Source: Gammaproteobacteria bacterium
GTDB lineage: Bacteria > Pseudomonadota > Gammaproteobacteria > Xanthomonadales > SZUA-36
Assembly: GCA_030431095.1 (NCBI GenBank)
Contig: JAUIJU010000013.1
Location: forward strand, 16,343-80,342
DNA: 64,000 nucleotides
Direction of reading: 5' to 3'
Shown: positions 1 through 8,059 of the stretch, one piece after another
Position numbering within the stretch: the first letter of the stretch is position 1
Layout of the letters: each line of letters opens with the position of its first letter
Notes under the pieces: generated by a model
What the model saw: only the letters and a program-made list of their open reading frames with translations
The model's database searches: none
Told to the model about the DNA's origin: nothing
Position numbers and translations under genes: made by a program

Positions 1-226
1 CGTGGAGAACTCGCCGGTGCTGACCGAAGGCGACTACTGGCTGGCCAACGGTTTTGTCAGCTGGGTCAGCGCCGACCAGCACTGGACCGTGACCGCGGGC
101 ATCAAGAACGCCACGGACGAAGTGTACCGGGTCGAAGGCCAGGACTTCCGCAGTGTGGGTAACATCCAGACCGCCTACTACGGCGACCCGCGCACCTGGA
201 CGGTGTCCCTGGACTACCGCTACTGA
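1..226 (+). CDS. TonB-dependent receptor, C-terminal end (partial)
   Basis: This is the tail of an outer-membrane TonB-dependent receptor whose 5' part lies before the window; the frame is open to the left edge. About 74 residues are visible. They show alternating hydrophobic beta-strand patterns, the phrase GIKNATDEVY (the typical 'hNLhdexY' turn near the end of TonB receptor barrels), and a last strand VSLDYRY with aromatic ends, as expected of an outer-membrane barrel. The substrate cannot be read from this fragment. It lies 86 bases upstream of an MFS transporter and a catabolic gene set, so it probably imports a substrate used by those enzymes. Two hairpins and a -10-like box separate it from the next gene, so it may be a separate transcript. 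Confidence 0.85.
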   Translation, partial: VENSPVLTEGDYWLANGFVSWVSADQHWTVTAGIKNATDEVYRVEGQDFRSVGNIQTAYYGDPRTWTVSLDYRY

Positions 227-234
227 CCGGTTCC

Positions 235-257
235 GGGGGCGGGCCCGGCCCGCCCCC
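235..257 (+). terminator. GC-rich stem-loop after the TonB receptor gene
   Basis: A perfect 10-bp stem (GGGGGCGGGC at 235-244, GCCCGCCCCC at 248-257) closes a 3-base loop nine bases after the TGA stop. The following bases are only weakly T-rich, so it may end or attenuate transcription without being a classic intrinsic terminator. Confidence 0.5.
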
Positions 258-277
258 GATCCCGTCCTTTCGTCCAC

Positions 278-292
278 GGGTCCCTGGGACCC
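278..292 (+). other. Second stem-loop upstream of the MFS gene
   Basis: GGGTCCC, a single T, then GGGACCC form a perfect 7-bp stem. It sits between the first hairpin and the -10-like TAGAAT at 301-306, in the place a -35 element would occupy. It could be an operator or a second terminator stem. Confidence 0.4.
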
Positions 293-300
293 GCCCCGCG

Positions 301-306
301 TAGAAT
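301..306 (+). promoter_or_regulatory. Candidate -10 box just before the MFS start codon
   Basis: TAGAAT matches the sigma-70 -10 consensus at five of six positions. It ends six bases before the ATG at 313, so transcription would start at or next to the start codon and give a leaderless mRNA. No good -35 hexamer is visible 16-18 bases upstream. Confidence 0.4.
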
Positions 307-312
307 GCCCGG

Positions 313-1602
313 ATGAGCGTCCCGCAGACACCCCCACTGGATCACCCTGCACGACCCGCCGCCATCGATGGACGCGGCCTGGCCCTGTTCATGCTGGTGG
401 TGGTCTATACCTTCAATTTCATCGACCGCCAGATCGTCGGCATCCTCGCCGTGCCGATCAAGGCCGACCTGGGTCTCAGCGACGCGCAACTCGGCCTGAT
501 GGGCGGACTGGCCTTCGCCCTGTTCTACACCGGCCTGGGCATTCCCGTCGCCATGCTGGCCGACCGCCGCAGCCGCACGTGGATCATCACGGGCGCGCTG
601 GCCGTGTGGAGCGCCATGACCGCCGCCTGCGGCCTGGCGCAGAATTTCTGGCAGCTGTTCCTGGCCCGCCTGGGCGTGGGCGTGGGTGAAGCCGGCGGGG
701 TCACCCCGGCCTATTCCCTGCTCATGGACTACTACCCCCCGGGCGAACGGGCCCGGGCCGTCAGCCTGTACTCTTTCGGCATTCCCATCGGCAGCGCCCT
801 TGGCATCGTGTTCGGGGGCGTTATCGCCAGCCTGGTGGATTGGCGTTTCGCCTTTTTTGCCGTCGGCGTCGCCGGCCTGGTGCTGGCGCCGGTGTTCCGC
901 CTGCTGGTGAAGGAACCGCCTCGCGGGCACTACGATCAGGCCGCGACCACCCGGCCGCCGGGCCTGGGAAGCATCGCCGGCACCCTGGCCCGCAAGCCGA
1001 GTTTCTGGCTGCTCTCGGTGGGCGCCTCGTGCTCCTCCATGATGGGATACGGCCTGTTTTTCTGGATGCCTTCCTTCATCGTGCGCAGTCACGGACTCAG
1101 CTTACTGGACGCATCCCTGTTCTATGGCGCCATCCTCCTGGTCGGGGGCATGGCCGGCATGTGGGCGGGCGGCTGGCTGGGTGACCGCCTCGGCCAGGTG
1201 CGCAAGACCCGCTACGTGACCATCCCGGCCATCGCCTTCCTGATTTCGGTCCCCACCTATGTGCTGGGCGTTCTGACCCCGACGCTGGTGCTCGCGTTTT
1301 TCGTCATCATGGTGCCGGTGGCGCTGGGCCTGGTCTGGGTCGGACCGGTGATGTCCACGGTCCAGCAACTGGTGCCGCCGAACATGCGCGCCACGGCCTC
1401 CGCGGTGTTCCTGTTCATCAATAACCTGCTGGGCATCGGCCTGGGCACCTGGGCCATCGGCGCCCTGTCCGACTTCCTGCAGGGCCAGTACGGCGATGAC
1501 TCGTTGCGCTGGTCCATCGTCGCCGGTACCGGCTTTTACCTGTTGGCGGCCCTGCTGTTCCTGCTCGCCTCCCGCTGGCTGGAACGGGACTGGGAGGATT
1601 GA
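313..1602 (+). CDS. MFS transporter, spinster-like
   Basis: A 429-residue inner-membrane permease of the major facilitator superfamily with about twelve hydrophobic segments. The N-terminal part has FNFIDRQIVGILAVPIK and the loop DRRSR after TM2, both typical of the spinster-like MFS group that often accompanies TonB receptors in proteobacterial catabolic clusters. The second half repeats the conserved loop as GDRLGQVRK. The substrate is not determined. The gene follows the receptor and is followed after one base by a 3-hydroxybutyrate dehydrogenase gene (TGA at 1600-1602, ATG at 1604), so uptake of a hydroxyacid or its oligomers is a reasonable inference. The start at 313 has no Shine-Dalgarno sequence but has a -10-like box directly upstream. 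Confidence 0.88.
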   Translation: MSVPQTPPLDHPARPAAIDGRGLALFMLVVVYTFNFIDRQIVGILAVPIKADLGLSDAQLGLMGGLAFALFYTGLGIPVAMLADRRSRTWIITGALAVWSAMTAACGLAQNFWQLFLARLGVGVGEAGGVTPAYSLLMDYYPPGERARAVSLYSFGIPIGSALGIVFGGVIASLVDWRFAFFAVGVAGLVLAPVFRLLVKEPPRGHYDQAATTRPPGLGSIAGTLARKPSFWLLSVGASCSSMMGYGLFFWMPSFIVRSHGLSLLDASLFYGAILLVGGMAGMWAGGWLGDRLGQVRKTRYVTIPAIAFLISVPTYVLGVLTPTLVLAFFVIMVPVALGLVWVGPVMSTVQQLVPPNMRATASAVFLFINNLLGIGLGTWAIGALSDFLQGQYGDDSLRWSIVAGTGFYLLAALLFLLASRWLERDWED

Positions 1603-1603
1603 C

Positions 1604-2401
1604 ATGAACACGGATCGTTTTCTGGCGGGGCGCCACGCCCTGGTCACGGGATCCACCTCGGGCATCGGTCTGGGCATTGCCCGCGCCCTGGCCCGCCGCG
1701 GTTGCAGCCTGACGCTGAACGGTTTCGGTGACGCGGACGCAATCGAGACCCACCGGCAGGAACTCGAACAGCTGGCCGACGCCCCGGTGGCGCACCACCC
1801 GGCCGACATGAGCGTCCCCGACGACATCGAGGCCATGATGCACGAGTCGGCGGAAGCCCGCGGTCAGGTGGACATCCTGGTGAACAATGCCGGCATCCAG
1901 CACGTTTCGCCGGTGGCGTCCTTTCCACCGGAACGCTGGGACGCCATCATTGCCATCAACCTCTCTTCCGCGTTTCACACGACGCGGCTGGCCTTGCCTT
2001 CCATGGTCACTGCCGGCTGGGGGCGCATCGTCAATGTCGCTTCGGCCCATGCGTTGCGGGCTTCGCCCTTCAAGGCGGCCTACGTGGCGGCCAAGCACGG
2101 CATTGCCGGCCTGACCAAGACCGTCGCGCTGGAAACGGCGGAGCACGGGATCACCGTCAACGCAATCGCCCCCGGCTACGTGGAAACCCCCCTGGTGACC
2201 GGCCAGGTCGAGGATACCGCCAGGGCACGCGGCATCAGCGAGGAAGCCGTGTTGCGCGACGTGATGCTGCTGGCGCAACCCACACGACGCCTGGTGGCCA
2301 TCGACGAGGTCGCCGAGTTGGCCGTCTACCTGTGCACGCCGGCCAGTGCGTCCATCACCGGCACGGTCCTGCCGGTGGACGGCGGCTGGACCGCCAAGTA
2401 G
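1604..2401 (+). CDS. bdhA: 3-hydroxybutyrate dehydrogenase (SDR family)
   Basis: A 265-residue short-chain dehydrogenase. It has the NAD(P)-binding TGSTSGIG motif near residue 15, NNAG in the middle, the catalytic YVAAK pair and the C-terminal DGGWTA. The stretches NNAGIQHVSPV and the INLSSAFH and GYVETPLV regions closely follow bacterial BdhA, which oxidises (R)-3-hydroxybutyrate to acetoacetate in ketone-body and polyhydroxybutyrate breakdown. The ATG at 1604 was chosen because it directly follows the MFS stop; upstream in-frame codons would lie inside the MFS gene. The flanking permease, acyl-CoA ligase and hydrolase support a role in using externally supplied hydroxybutyrate or its esters. 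Confidence 0.87.
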   Translation: MNTDRFLAGRHALVTGSTSGIGLGIARALARRGCSLTLNGFGDADAIETHRQELEQLADAPVAHHPADMSVPDDIEAMMHESAEARGQVDILVNNAGIQHVSPVASFPPERWDAIIAINLSSAFHTTRLALPSMVTAGWGRIVNVASAHALRASPFKAAYVAAKHGIAGLTKTVALETAEHGITVNAIAPGYVETPLVTGQVEDTARARGISEEAVLRDVMLLAQPTRRLVAIDEVAELAVYLCTPASASITGTVLPVDGGWTAK

Positions 2402-2409
2402 GCGAGCCC

Positions 2410-3987
2410 GTGCCCGGCCCCTGGTTTGATGCCCCGGCCCCGCTGCTGCCGGAATTGCTGGCGCTGAACGGACGCTGGATGGGCGCCAGGCCCGCGGTGA
2501 TCTGCGACGGCGAAGCCCTTTCCTGGTCCGACTTTCATGCCCGTGTGTGCCAGCTGGCCAACGGGCTGCGCGCGGGCGGGCTGGCCACCGGTGACCGGGT
2601 GGCCGTGCTGATGGACAACAGCCCGGAAATGTTCATCACGCTGTTCGGCATCATCGCCGCCGGCGGTGTCACCGTGCCGCTGAACGTGTTCGTGACCGAC
2701 ACCGGGCTGGCCGCCATGATCGAAGACGCCGACGCCCGCGCCGTATTCACCTCCGGCGACCACGCAAAACGCCTGGCACCGTTCCGGGAATCCCTGGAGC
2801 GGGTCCGGTCGGATGCCTGGATTCAGCACGGGCAACCGGCAGATGGATTCACCGGGTTCGAATCCTGGCTGGCATGCCAGGACAGCAGCGATCCCGACGT
2901 GCCGCTCGCCGACGGCGACGCGTGCAACATCATCTACTCGTCGGGTACCACGGGGGCGCCCAAGGGCATCGTGCATACCCATCGCCGACGCCTGGACTGG
3001 TTCTACGACCTGGCGCTGGCGTTGCGCTACGACCGCGCGACAGTCAACCTGTGCTCGATTGGCCTGTTCTCCAACATTTCCTGGGCCGGCATGGGCTGCG
3101 CCCTGCTGACCGGCGGTACCGTGGTCATCATGCGCGGTTTCGATGCCGGCGACTGGTTGTCACTGGTGGCGCGTCACGGCGTCACCCATTCAGCCATGGT
3201 GCCGGTGCAGTTCCAGCGCATCCTGGAGCACCCCGACTTCGATCGGACCGACTGCTCGAGCATCAAGAGCCTGATGTGCTGCGGCTCGCCGCTCCAGGCC
3301 TCCCTGAAACAGCGGATCATGTCACGGCTCGCGCCGGCGCTGATCGAACTCTACGGGCTGACCGAGGGGATCGTCACCACACTGGAGCCGGAAGACGCCC
3401 ACGGCCGCCTCGCCAGCGTCGGCAAGCCCGTCATGGGGACCGACCTGAAAATTCTCGATGACGACGACCGCCCCTGTCCCCCCGGTCAGGCCGGCGAGAT
3501 CGTCGGGCGCGGGCGCATCCTGATGTCGGGCTATCACGGTCGCGAAGACGCCAACCGGGATGCGACCTGGATAGACGAGGTCGGGCGGCGCTGGTTGCGC
3601 ACCGGCGACATCGGCGTGCTCGACGCCGCCGGATTCCTGACGCTGGTCGACCGCAAGAAGGACCTGATCATATCCGGCGGCATGAACCTTTACCCGGCGG
3701 ATATCGAGGCCGTGGTGCTCGAGCATCCCCAGGTCGATGAAACCGCGGTGATTGCCATCGACAGCGATCGCTGGGGCGAATCCCCCTTCGCCGTCTATGT
3801 CGGCGAGGCCGGTCCCGCCGAATTGCTGGACTGGGTCAACCAGCGGGTCGGGCGTCACCAGCGCCTGGCAGGCGCCACGGCCCTGGATGAACTGCCGCGC
3901 AATCCCAATGGCAAAATACTCAAACGGGAATTGCGTGAACGCTTCCGGGACTGGCTGTCCCGCCCACCTGCCGAGGACCCGGATTGA
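2410..3987 (+). CDS. AMP-dependent acyl-CoA synthetase
   Basis: A 525-residue adenylate-forming enzyme that would activate a carboxylic acid with ATP and join it to CoA. It shows the phosphate-binding loop YSSGTTGAPKG, the YGLTEG motif, the hinge region LRTGDIG with VDRKKD, and the C-terminal catalytic lysine in NGKILKREL. It begins probably at GTG 2410, eight bases after the bdhA stop; an earlier frame opening overlaps bdhA and encodes unconserved sequence. The substrate is not evident. Given its neighbours it may activate acetoacetate, 3-hydroxybutyrate or a hydroxyacid released by the hydrolase encoded next. Its stop overlaps the next start by one base (TGATG). Confidence 0.88.
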   Translation: MPGPWFDAPAPLLPELLALNGRWMGARPAVICDGEALSWSDFHARVCQLANGLRAGGLATGDRVAVLMDNSPEMFITLFGIIAAGGVTVPLNVFVTDTGLAAMIEDADARAVFTSGDHAKRLAPFRESLERVRSDAWIQHGQPADGFTGFESWLACQDSSDPDVPLADGDACNIIYSSGTTGAPKGIVHTHRRRLDWFYDLALALRYDRATVNLCSIGLFSNISWAGMGCALLTGGTVVIMRGFDAGDWLSLVARHGVTHSAMVPVQFQRILEHPDFDRTDCSSIKSLMCCGSPLQASLKQRIMSRLAPALIELYGLTEGIVTTLEPEDAHGRLASVGKPVMGTDLKILDDDDRPCPPGQAGEIVGRGRILMSGYHGREDANRDATWIDEVGRRWLRTGDIGVLDAAGFLTLVDRKKDLIISGGMNLYPADIEAVVLEHPQVDETAVIAIDSDRWGESPFAVYVGEAGPAELLDWVNQRVGRHQRLAGATALDELPRNPNGKILKRELRERFRDWLSRPPAEDPD

Positions 3988-4883
3988 TGAACCATACCGA
4001 GCACCGCTACACCAGCTTCGATGGCCTGTCCCTCTACTATCGCGTTTACGGTTCGGGCGACCACGTGGTGCTGTGCCTTCCCGGGCTGACCCGCAACTGC
4101 AAGGACTTCGAAAACCTGGCCGGTCACCTGGCACAACGCTACCGGGTGATCACGCCGGACCTGCGCGGGCGTGGCGAGTCGGACAACGATCCCAACTGGA
4201 AGCAATACATCCCTCCCACCTACGTACGTGACGCCTGGACCTTGCTGGACCGGATACGGGTGCCGCATTGCACCGTGATCGGAACCTCCCTCGGCGGATT
4301 GATGGCGATGATCATGGCCGAGCAGAACCCGGACCGGCTGCAAGGCCTGGTGCTCAACGACATTGGTCCCGAGGTGTCGCCCGACGCCCTGGCGCGCATC
4401 GCGGAGTACGTGGGCGCCACGCCGCCACAACCCGACTGGAACGGCGCTGCGGACAAGGCGGAAGCGAATTACGCATTGGCCTACCCCGAGGCGGACCGGG
4501 AATTCTGGATGGCGCAAGCACGGGCTTCTTGGCGAGAGCGGAACGACGGGCAGGTAGAGCCGGCATACGATCCGGCCATCGGCGACGCTGTGCGACATGC
4601 GCTCAAGTCCGTCAAGATCATCGGCTGGCTGCGCAGGCTGGGACTACGCCGCATCAAGGGCATCAACCTCGATCCCTGGGACAATTTCCGAAAGGTCTCC
4701 ATGCCCTGCCTGGTATTGCGCGGCGATTTGTCCGACGTGATTTCACCGGACACGGTGGCGCGCATGCGTGCGCTCAAACCAGACCTGGAAGTGGTGGACG
4801 TACCGGGTGTCGGACACGCACCGACGCTGGCCGAGCCCGCCGCCATCGCGGCCATCGACGACTTTCTCGCTCGCCTGGACTGA
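3987..4883 (+). CDS. Alpha/beta-fold hydrolase
   Basis: A 298-residue soluble alpha/beta hydrolase. The oxyanion-hole region is LPGLTRN, the nucleophile elbow is GTSLGG (serine), the acid is probably the Asp in RGDLSDVIS and the base the His in GVGHAP, so the catalytic triad looks complete. No signal peptide is seen, so it should be cytoplasmic. Enzymes of this type split esters, lactones or enol-lactones. In this operon a role in cutting hydroxyacid oligomers is an inference from context. ATG 3987 overlaps the upstream TGA; a TTG one codon earlier is less likely. Confidence 0.85.
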   Translation: MNHTEHRYTSFDGLSLYYRVYGSGDHVVLCLPGLTRNCKDFENLAGHLAQRYRVITPDLRGRGESDNDPNWKQYIPPTYVRDAWTLLDRIRVPHCTVIGTSLGGLMAMIMAEQNPDRLQGLVLNDIGPEVSPDALARIAEYVGATPPQPDWNGAADKAEANYALAYPEADREFWMAQARASWRERNDGQVEPAYDPAIGDAVRHALKSVKIIGWLRRLGLRRIKGINLDPWDNFRKVSMPCLVLRGDLSDVISPDTVARMRALKPDLEVVDVPGVGHAPTLAEPAAIAAIDDFLARLD

Positions 4884-4912
4884 AGCGCATCGGGAAACCC
4901 GACGCGTTCCGA

Positions 4913-4918
4913 TATGAT
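4913..4918 (+). promoter_or_regulatory. Candidate -10 box before the SDR gene
   Basis: TATGAT lies 29 bases before the ATG at 4948, and a Shine-Dalgarno GCAGGAG sits at 4934-4940. With a 64-base gap from the hydrolase gene, this suggests an own transcript for the SDR gene. No strong -35 is visible. Confidence 0.35.
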
Positions 4919-4947
4919 GACCCCGCCACCCGTGCAGGAGCGCGCCC

Positions 4948-5646
4948 ATGCCCACCGCCGTCATTACCGGCGCCAATCGCGGACTCGGACTGGAATTCGC
5001 CCGACAGCTCCTTTCCCGCGAATGGCGCGTACATGCCCTCAACCGGGGCGTTGCCCCGGCGCTTGCCGACCTGCCTGGCGCGGACCGTCTCGTGGTGCAT
5101 CGCGGCGACCTGGCCGATCCGGCCGAGCTGCGCCGCCTGTCCGGAGAACTTTCGGCCACCCGGATCGACCTGCTGCTGAACAATGCCGGCATCATGAAAA
5201 CCGATACGCCACGTCACCCGGACCACCAGACACAGGGTCTGCATGATTTCAGCCGTGATGAATGGCGCGCCGTGTTCGAGATCAACCTGTTCAGCCCCGC
5301 GCAGCTGATCGCGCTGCTGCGCCCTCGACTCGCGGCGGGCGCCCGGGTGGTCACCCTGTCCAGCGCCATGGCGGGCATCGCCGATAACGAATACGGGGGC
5401 TGGTACGCCTATCGCGCCAGCAAGGCGGCCGTGAACAGTCTGATGAAATCCGTGGCGCTGGAACTGGGCGACGCGGTTATTGCCGTTGCACTGCACCCGG
5501 GCTGGGTGCGCACCGACATGGGAGGGCCCGATGCGGACCTCGACGCGGCCACCGCCGTCGCCGGCATGCTACAGGTCATCGATGACCTGACGCCGGCGGA
5601 CAGTGGCGCCTTCATCGGCTACGACGGCTCGCGAGCTGCGTACTAG
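4948..5646 (+). CDS. Short-chain dehydrogenase, C-factor-like
   Basis: A 232-residue short-chain dehydrogenase/reductase. TGANRGLG near the N-terminus is the dinucleotide-binding motif, NNAGIM is in the core, and YRASK holds the catalytic Tyr and Lys. The overall layout resembles the CsgA/C-factor group, whose substrates are mostly unknown. The start is well supported by a GCAGGAG ribosome-binding site seven bases upstream. It is the last plus-strand gene of this cluster and converges with the ALDH16 gene after 12 bases. Confidence 0.82.
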   Translation: MPTAVITGANRGLGLEFARQLLSREWRVHALNRGVAPALADLPGADRLVVHRGDLADPAELRRLSGELSATRIDLLLNNAGIMKTDTPRHPDHQTQGLHDFSRDEWRAVFEINLFSPAQLIALLRPRLAAGARVVTLSSAMAGIADNEYGGWYAYRASKAAVNSLMKSVALELGDAVIAVALHPGWVRTDMGGPDADLDAATAVAGMLQVIDDLTPADSGAFIGYDGSRAAY

Positions 5647-5658
5647 CCCGCCCAGCGC

Positions 5659-8049
5659 TTACTCCCCGTAGGGAATCCAGATGTTCTTGATCTCAACGGC
5701 GTGGCGGTAGAACGTCTCGCCACCCCCCTGGTCCGCGTCGAACCAGTCGTGGAATCGGCCATGGCTCACCCAGGTGCGCTTCATGGTGTCAGCGGCCGCT
5801 TCTTCGACGAGCCGACTGCCTTCGGCGTCGCCCCAGTACCAGGTCGCCTCGGGACCGTAGTGGCCCGCCAGGTGCGGCAGCAGGGACGCCTGGTGACCGG
5901 TCACGATGTTCAGGGCGCCGGCCGGCAGGTCGGAGGTCTCCAGCACCTGGTAGAAGTCCGTGGCCAACAGCGCGTAACGCAATGACGGCACCACCACCAC
6001 GCGGTTGCCCATCGCCAGGGCTGGCATCACGGTAGAAATGAAACCGATGAAACCCGCCTCTTCCGGCGCCACGATGCCGATCACCCCGAGCGGCTCGCGC
6101 ATGGCCAGGGTGACGTTGCGGTACGGGGTGGCGTGCACCTGGCCGTCGTACTTGTCGGCCATGGCGGCGGCGTCGAAGATGCGTCGGACACACAGCGCCA
6201 GTTCGGCCCGCGCGCCGTCCACGTCCTGGCCGGACAGCGCCGCGATGCGCCGAGTGAAATCCTCGCCTCGGGCGGCCAGGTTCTCGGCAATGTAGAACAG
6301 GACCTGGGCCCGGTTGTGGGCCGTGGTCGTGGTCCAGGCCGGCGCCTTGACCGCCGCTTCCACGGCGTTGCGAATGTCCTTGCGGTTGCCGTCGGGGATT
6401 TCGCCCGCCCGGTGACCGGCCGCGTCGTACACGGCGATCGAGTAGCCGCCGTCGGGACGGGTCTGCTTGCCGCCGACATACAACTTGGCGGTACGATCGA
6501 TGGCCGGTGGCGCGTCCGCCTCCGGTTCGCAGGGTTCCGCCGGCACCTGTCCTGGATACACGGGCGACCCGGAAAGCGCGGACGCCCAGTTTGGTTTCAC
6601 GTACGCGTAGAGCCCCTCCCGGCCACCCTCGCGGCCAAACCCGGATTCGCGGTAGCCGCCAAAACCGGCCGCCGCGTCGAACTGGTTGGTGCAGTTGACC
6701 CAAACGGTGCCGGCCTTGAGCGCCGGCGCCACGTCCAGCGCCAGGTTGACGTTTTCTGTCCACACCGAGGCCGCCAGGCCGTAACGACTGTTGTTGGCCA
6801 GCTCCACGGCCTCAGCGGGCGTACGAAAGCTCATGCTCACCAGCACCGGCCCGAAAATCTCTTCCTGGGCCAGCGTGGCGGCGGGCTGCACGTCGGTCAG
6901 GAGTGTGGGCGGGTAGAAACTGCCGTCTGCCGGCAGCTCGCACGCCGGCTGCCACACGGTGGCGCCTTCGGATTCTCCCAGCGCGACGAGTTCGCGAATG
7001 CGCTCGAGCTGCACCGGGTCCACGACGGCGCCCAGGTCAATGCTCTTGTCCATCGAGTCCCCCACCACCAGGCGCGCCATGCGTTCGCGCACTTTCTCCA
7101 GCAGCGACTCGGCCACGGACTCCTGCACCAGCAGGCGGGACCCGGCACAACAGACCTGCCCCTGGTTGAACCAGATGGCGTCAACCAGTCCCTCGACCAC
7201 GCTGTCGAGGTCGGCGTCCTCGTAAACGATGAACGGCGACTTGCCGCCCAGCTCCAGGGTCAGTTTTTTGCCGGTACCCGCCGTGGCCTTGCGCAGGATT
7301 CGCCCGACCTCGGTGGAACCGGTAAAGGCGATCTTGTCCACATCCTCGTGTTCGACCAGCGCCTGGCCGGCCTTGTGATCGCCCAGCACCAGGTTGAACA
7401 CCCCCGGCGGCAACCCGACGTCGTGGCAGACCTGGGCCAGCAACGACGCGGTGGTCGGGGTGAATTCCGCGGGCTTAAGCACCACCGTGTTGCCCATGGC
7501 CAGCGCGGGCGCCACCTTCCAGGCCGCCATCAGCAACGGAAAATTCCAGGGAATGATCTGGCCGGCGACACCCAGGGCCTGAAAACCCGCGAACTCGCGC
7601 GCCATCAGCTGCGCCCAGCCCGCGTGGTGATAAAAGTGGCGCGCCACCAGCGGTATGTCGATGTCGCGCGACTCACGGATGGGTTTGCCGTTGTCCAGGG
7701 ATTCCAGCGTGGCGAACAGGCGGCTGTGCTTTTGCACGGCCCGCGCGATGGCGTAGAGATAACGGGCACGTCCATGGCCGCCCAGCGCCGCCCAGTCCGC
7801 CTGCGCCGTGCGCGCCGCGCGCACGGCGCGATCGACGTCCTCGGCATCGCCGTCGGCGGCCAGCGCCAGCACCGTGCCGCGCGCGGGGCTGCGCGTTTCA
7901 AACCAGTTTCCACCGGCCGGCTCGCACCACTGGCCATCGATATAGTGGCGCAGGTGACCGTCGCCCTGGGCCAGCCACGCCTCGGCGTGATCCGTGGCTT
8001 CCGGCGCCGGGCCGTATTCCAGCGTGTCGAAAATTTCCCGAATGCTCAT
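5659..8049 (-). CDS. Aldehyde dehydrogenase, ALDH16-type double-domain protein
   Basis: A 796-residue protein made of a full aldehyde dehydrogenase (about residues 30-500) followed by a shorter second ALDH-like part (about 510-796). The first domain has PWNF (Asn169), LELGGK (Glu266) and GQVCCAG with the probable nucleophile Cys300, so it should oxidise an aldehyde with NAD(P)+. The second part keeps the fold landmarks but has no GQxC cysteine or ELGG glutamate. This architecture and length fit the ALDH16 family, whose bacterial members keep the active cysteine. It follows deoC after ten bases; the acetaldehyde formed by deoxyribose-phosphate aldolase is its likely substrate. The ATG at 8049 gives the expected N-terminus. 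Confidence 0.88.
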   Translation of the reverse strand: MSIREIFDTLEYGPAPEATDHAEAWLAQGDGHLRHYIDGQWCEPAGGNWFETRSPARGTVLALAADGDAEDVDRAVRAARTAQADWAALGGHGRARYLYAIARAVQKHSRLFATLESLDNGKPIRESRDIDIPLVARHFYHHAGWAQLMAREFAGFQALGVAGQIIPWNFPLLMAAWKVAPALAMGNTVVLKPAEFTPTTASLLAQVCHDVGLPPGVFNLVLGDHKAGQALVEHEDVDKIAFTGSTEVGRILRKATAGTGKKLTLELGGKSPFIVYEDADLDSVVEGLVDAIWFNQGQVCCAGSRLLVQESVAESLLEKVRERMARLVVGDSMDKSIDLGAVVDPVQLERIRELVALGESEGATVWQPACELPADGSFYPPTLLTDVQPAATLAQEEIFGPVLVSMSFRTPAEAVELANNSRYGLAASVWTENVNLALDVAPALKAGTVWVNCTNQFDAAAGFGGYRESGFGREGGREGLYAYVKPNWASALSGSPVYPGQVPAEPCEPEADAPPAIDRTAKLYVGGKQTRPDGGYSIAVYDAAGHRAGEIPDGNRKDIRNAVEAAVKAPAWTTTTAHNRAQVLFYIAENLAARGEDFTRRIAALSGQDVDGARAELALCVRRIFDAAAMADKYDGQVHATPYRNVTLAMREPLGVIGIVAPEEAGFIGFISTVMPALAMGNRVVVVPSLRYALLATDFYQVLETSDLPAGALNIVTGHQASLLPHLAGHYGPEATWYWGDAEGSRLVEEAAADTMKRTWVSHGRFHDWFDADQGGGETFYRHAVEIKNIWIPYGE

Positions 8050-8059
8050 GCCTGCCTCG

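Noticed and set aside
235..257. Classic intrinsic terminator
   Set aside because: The stem is strong but no run of T follows, so I list it only as terminator-like.
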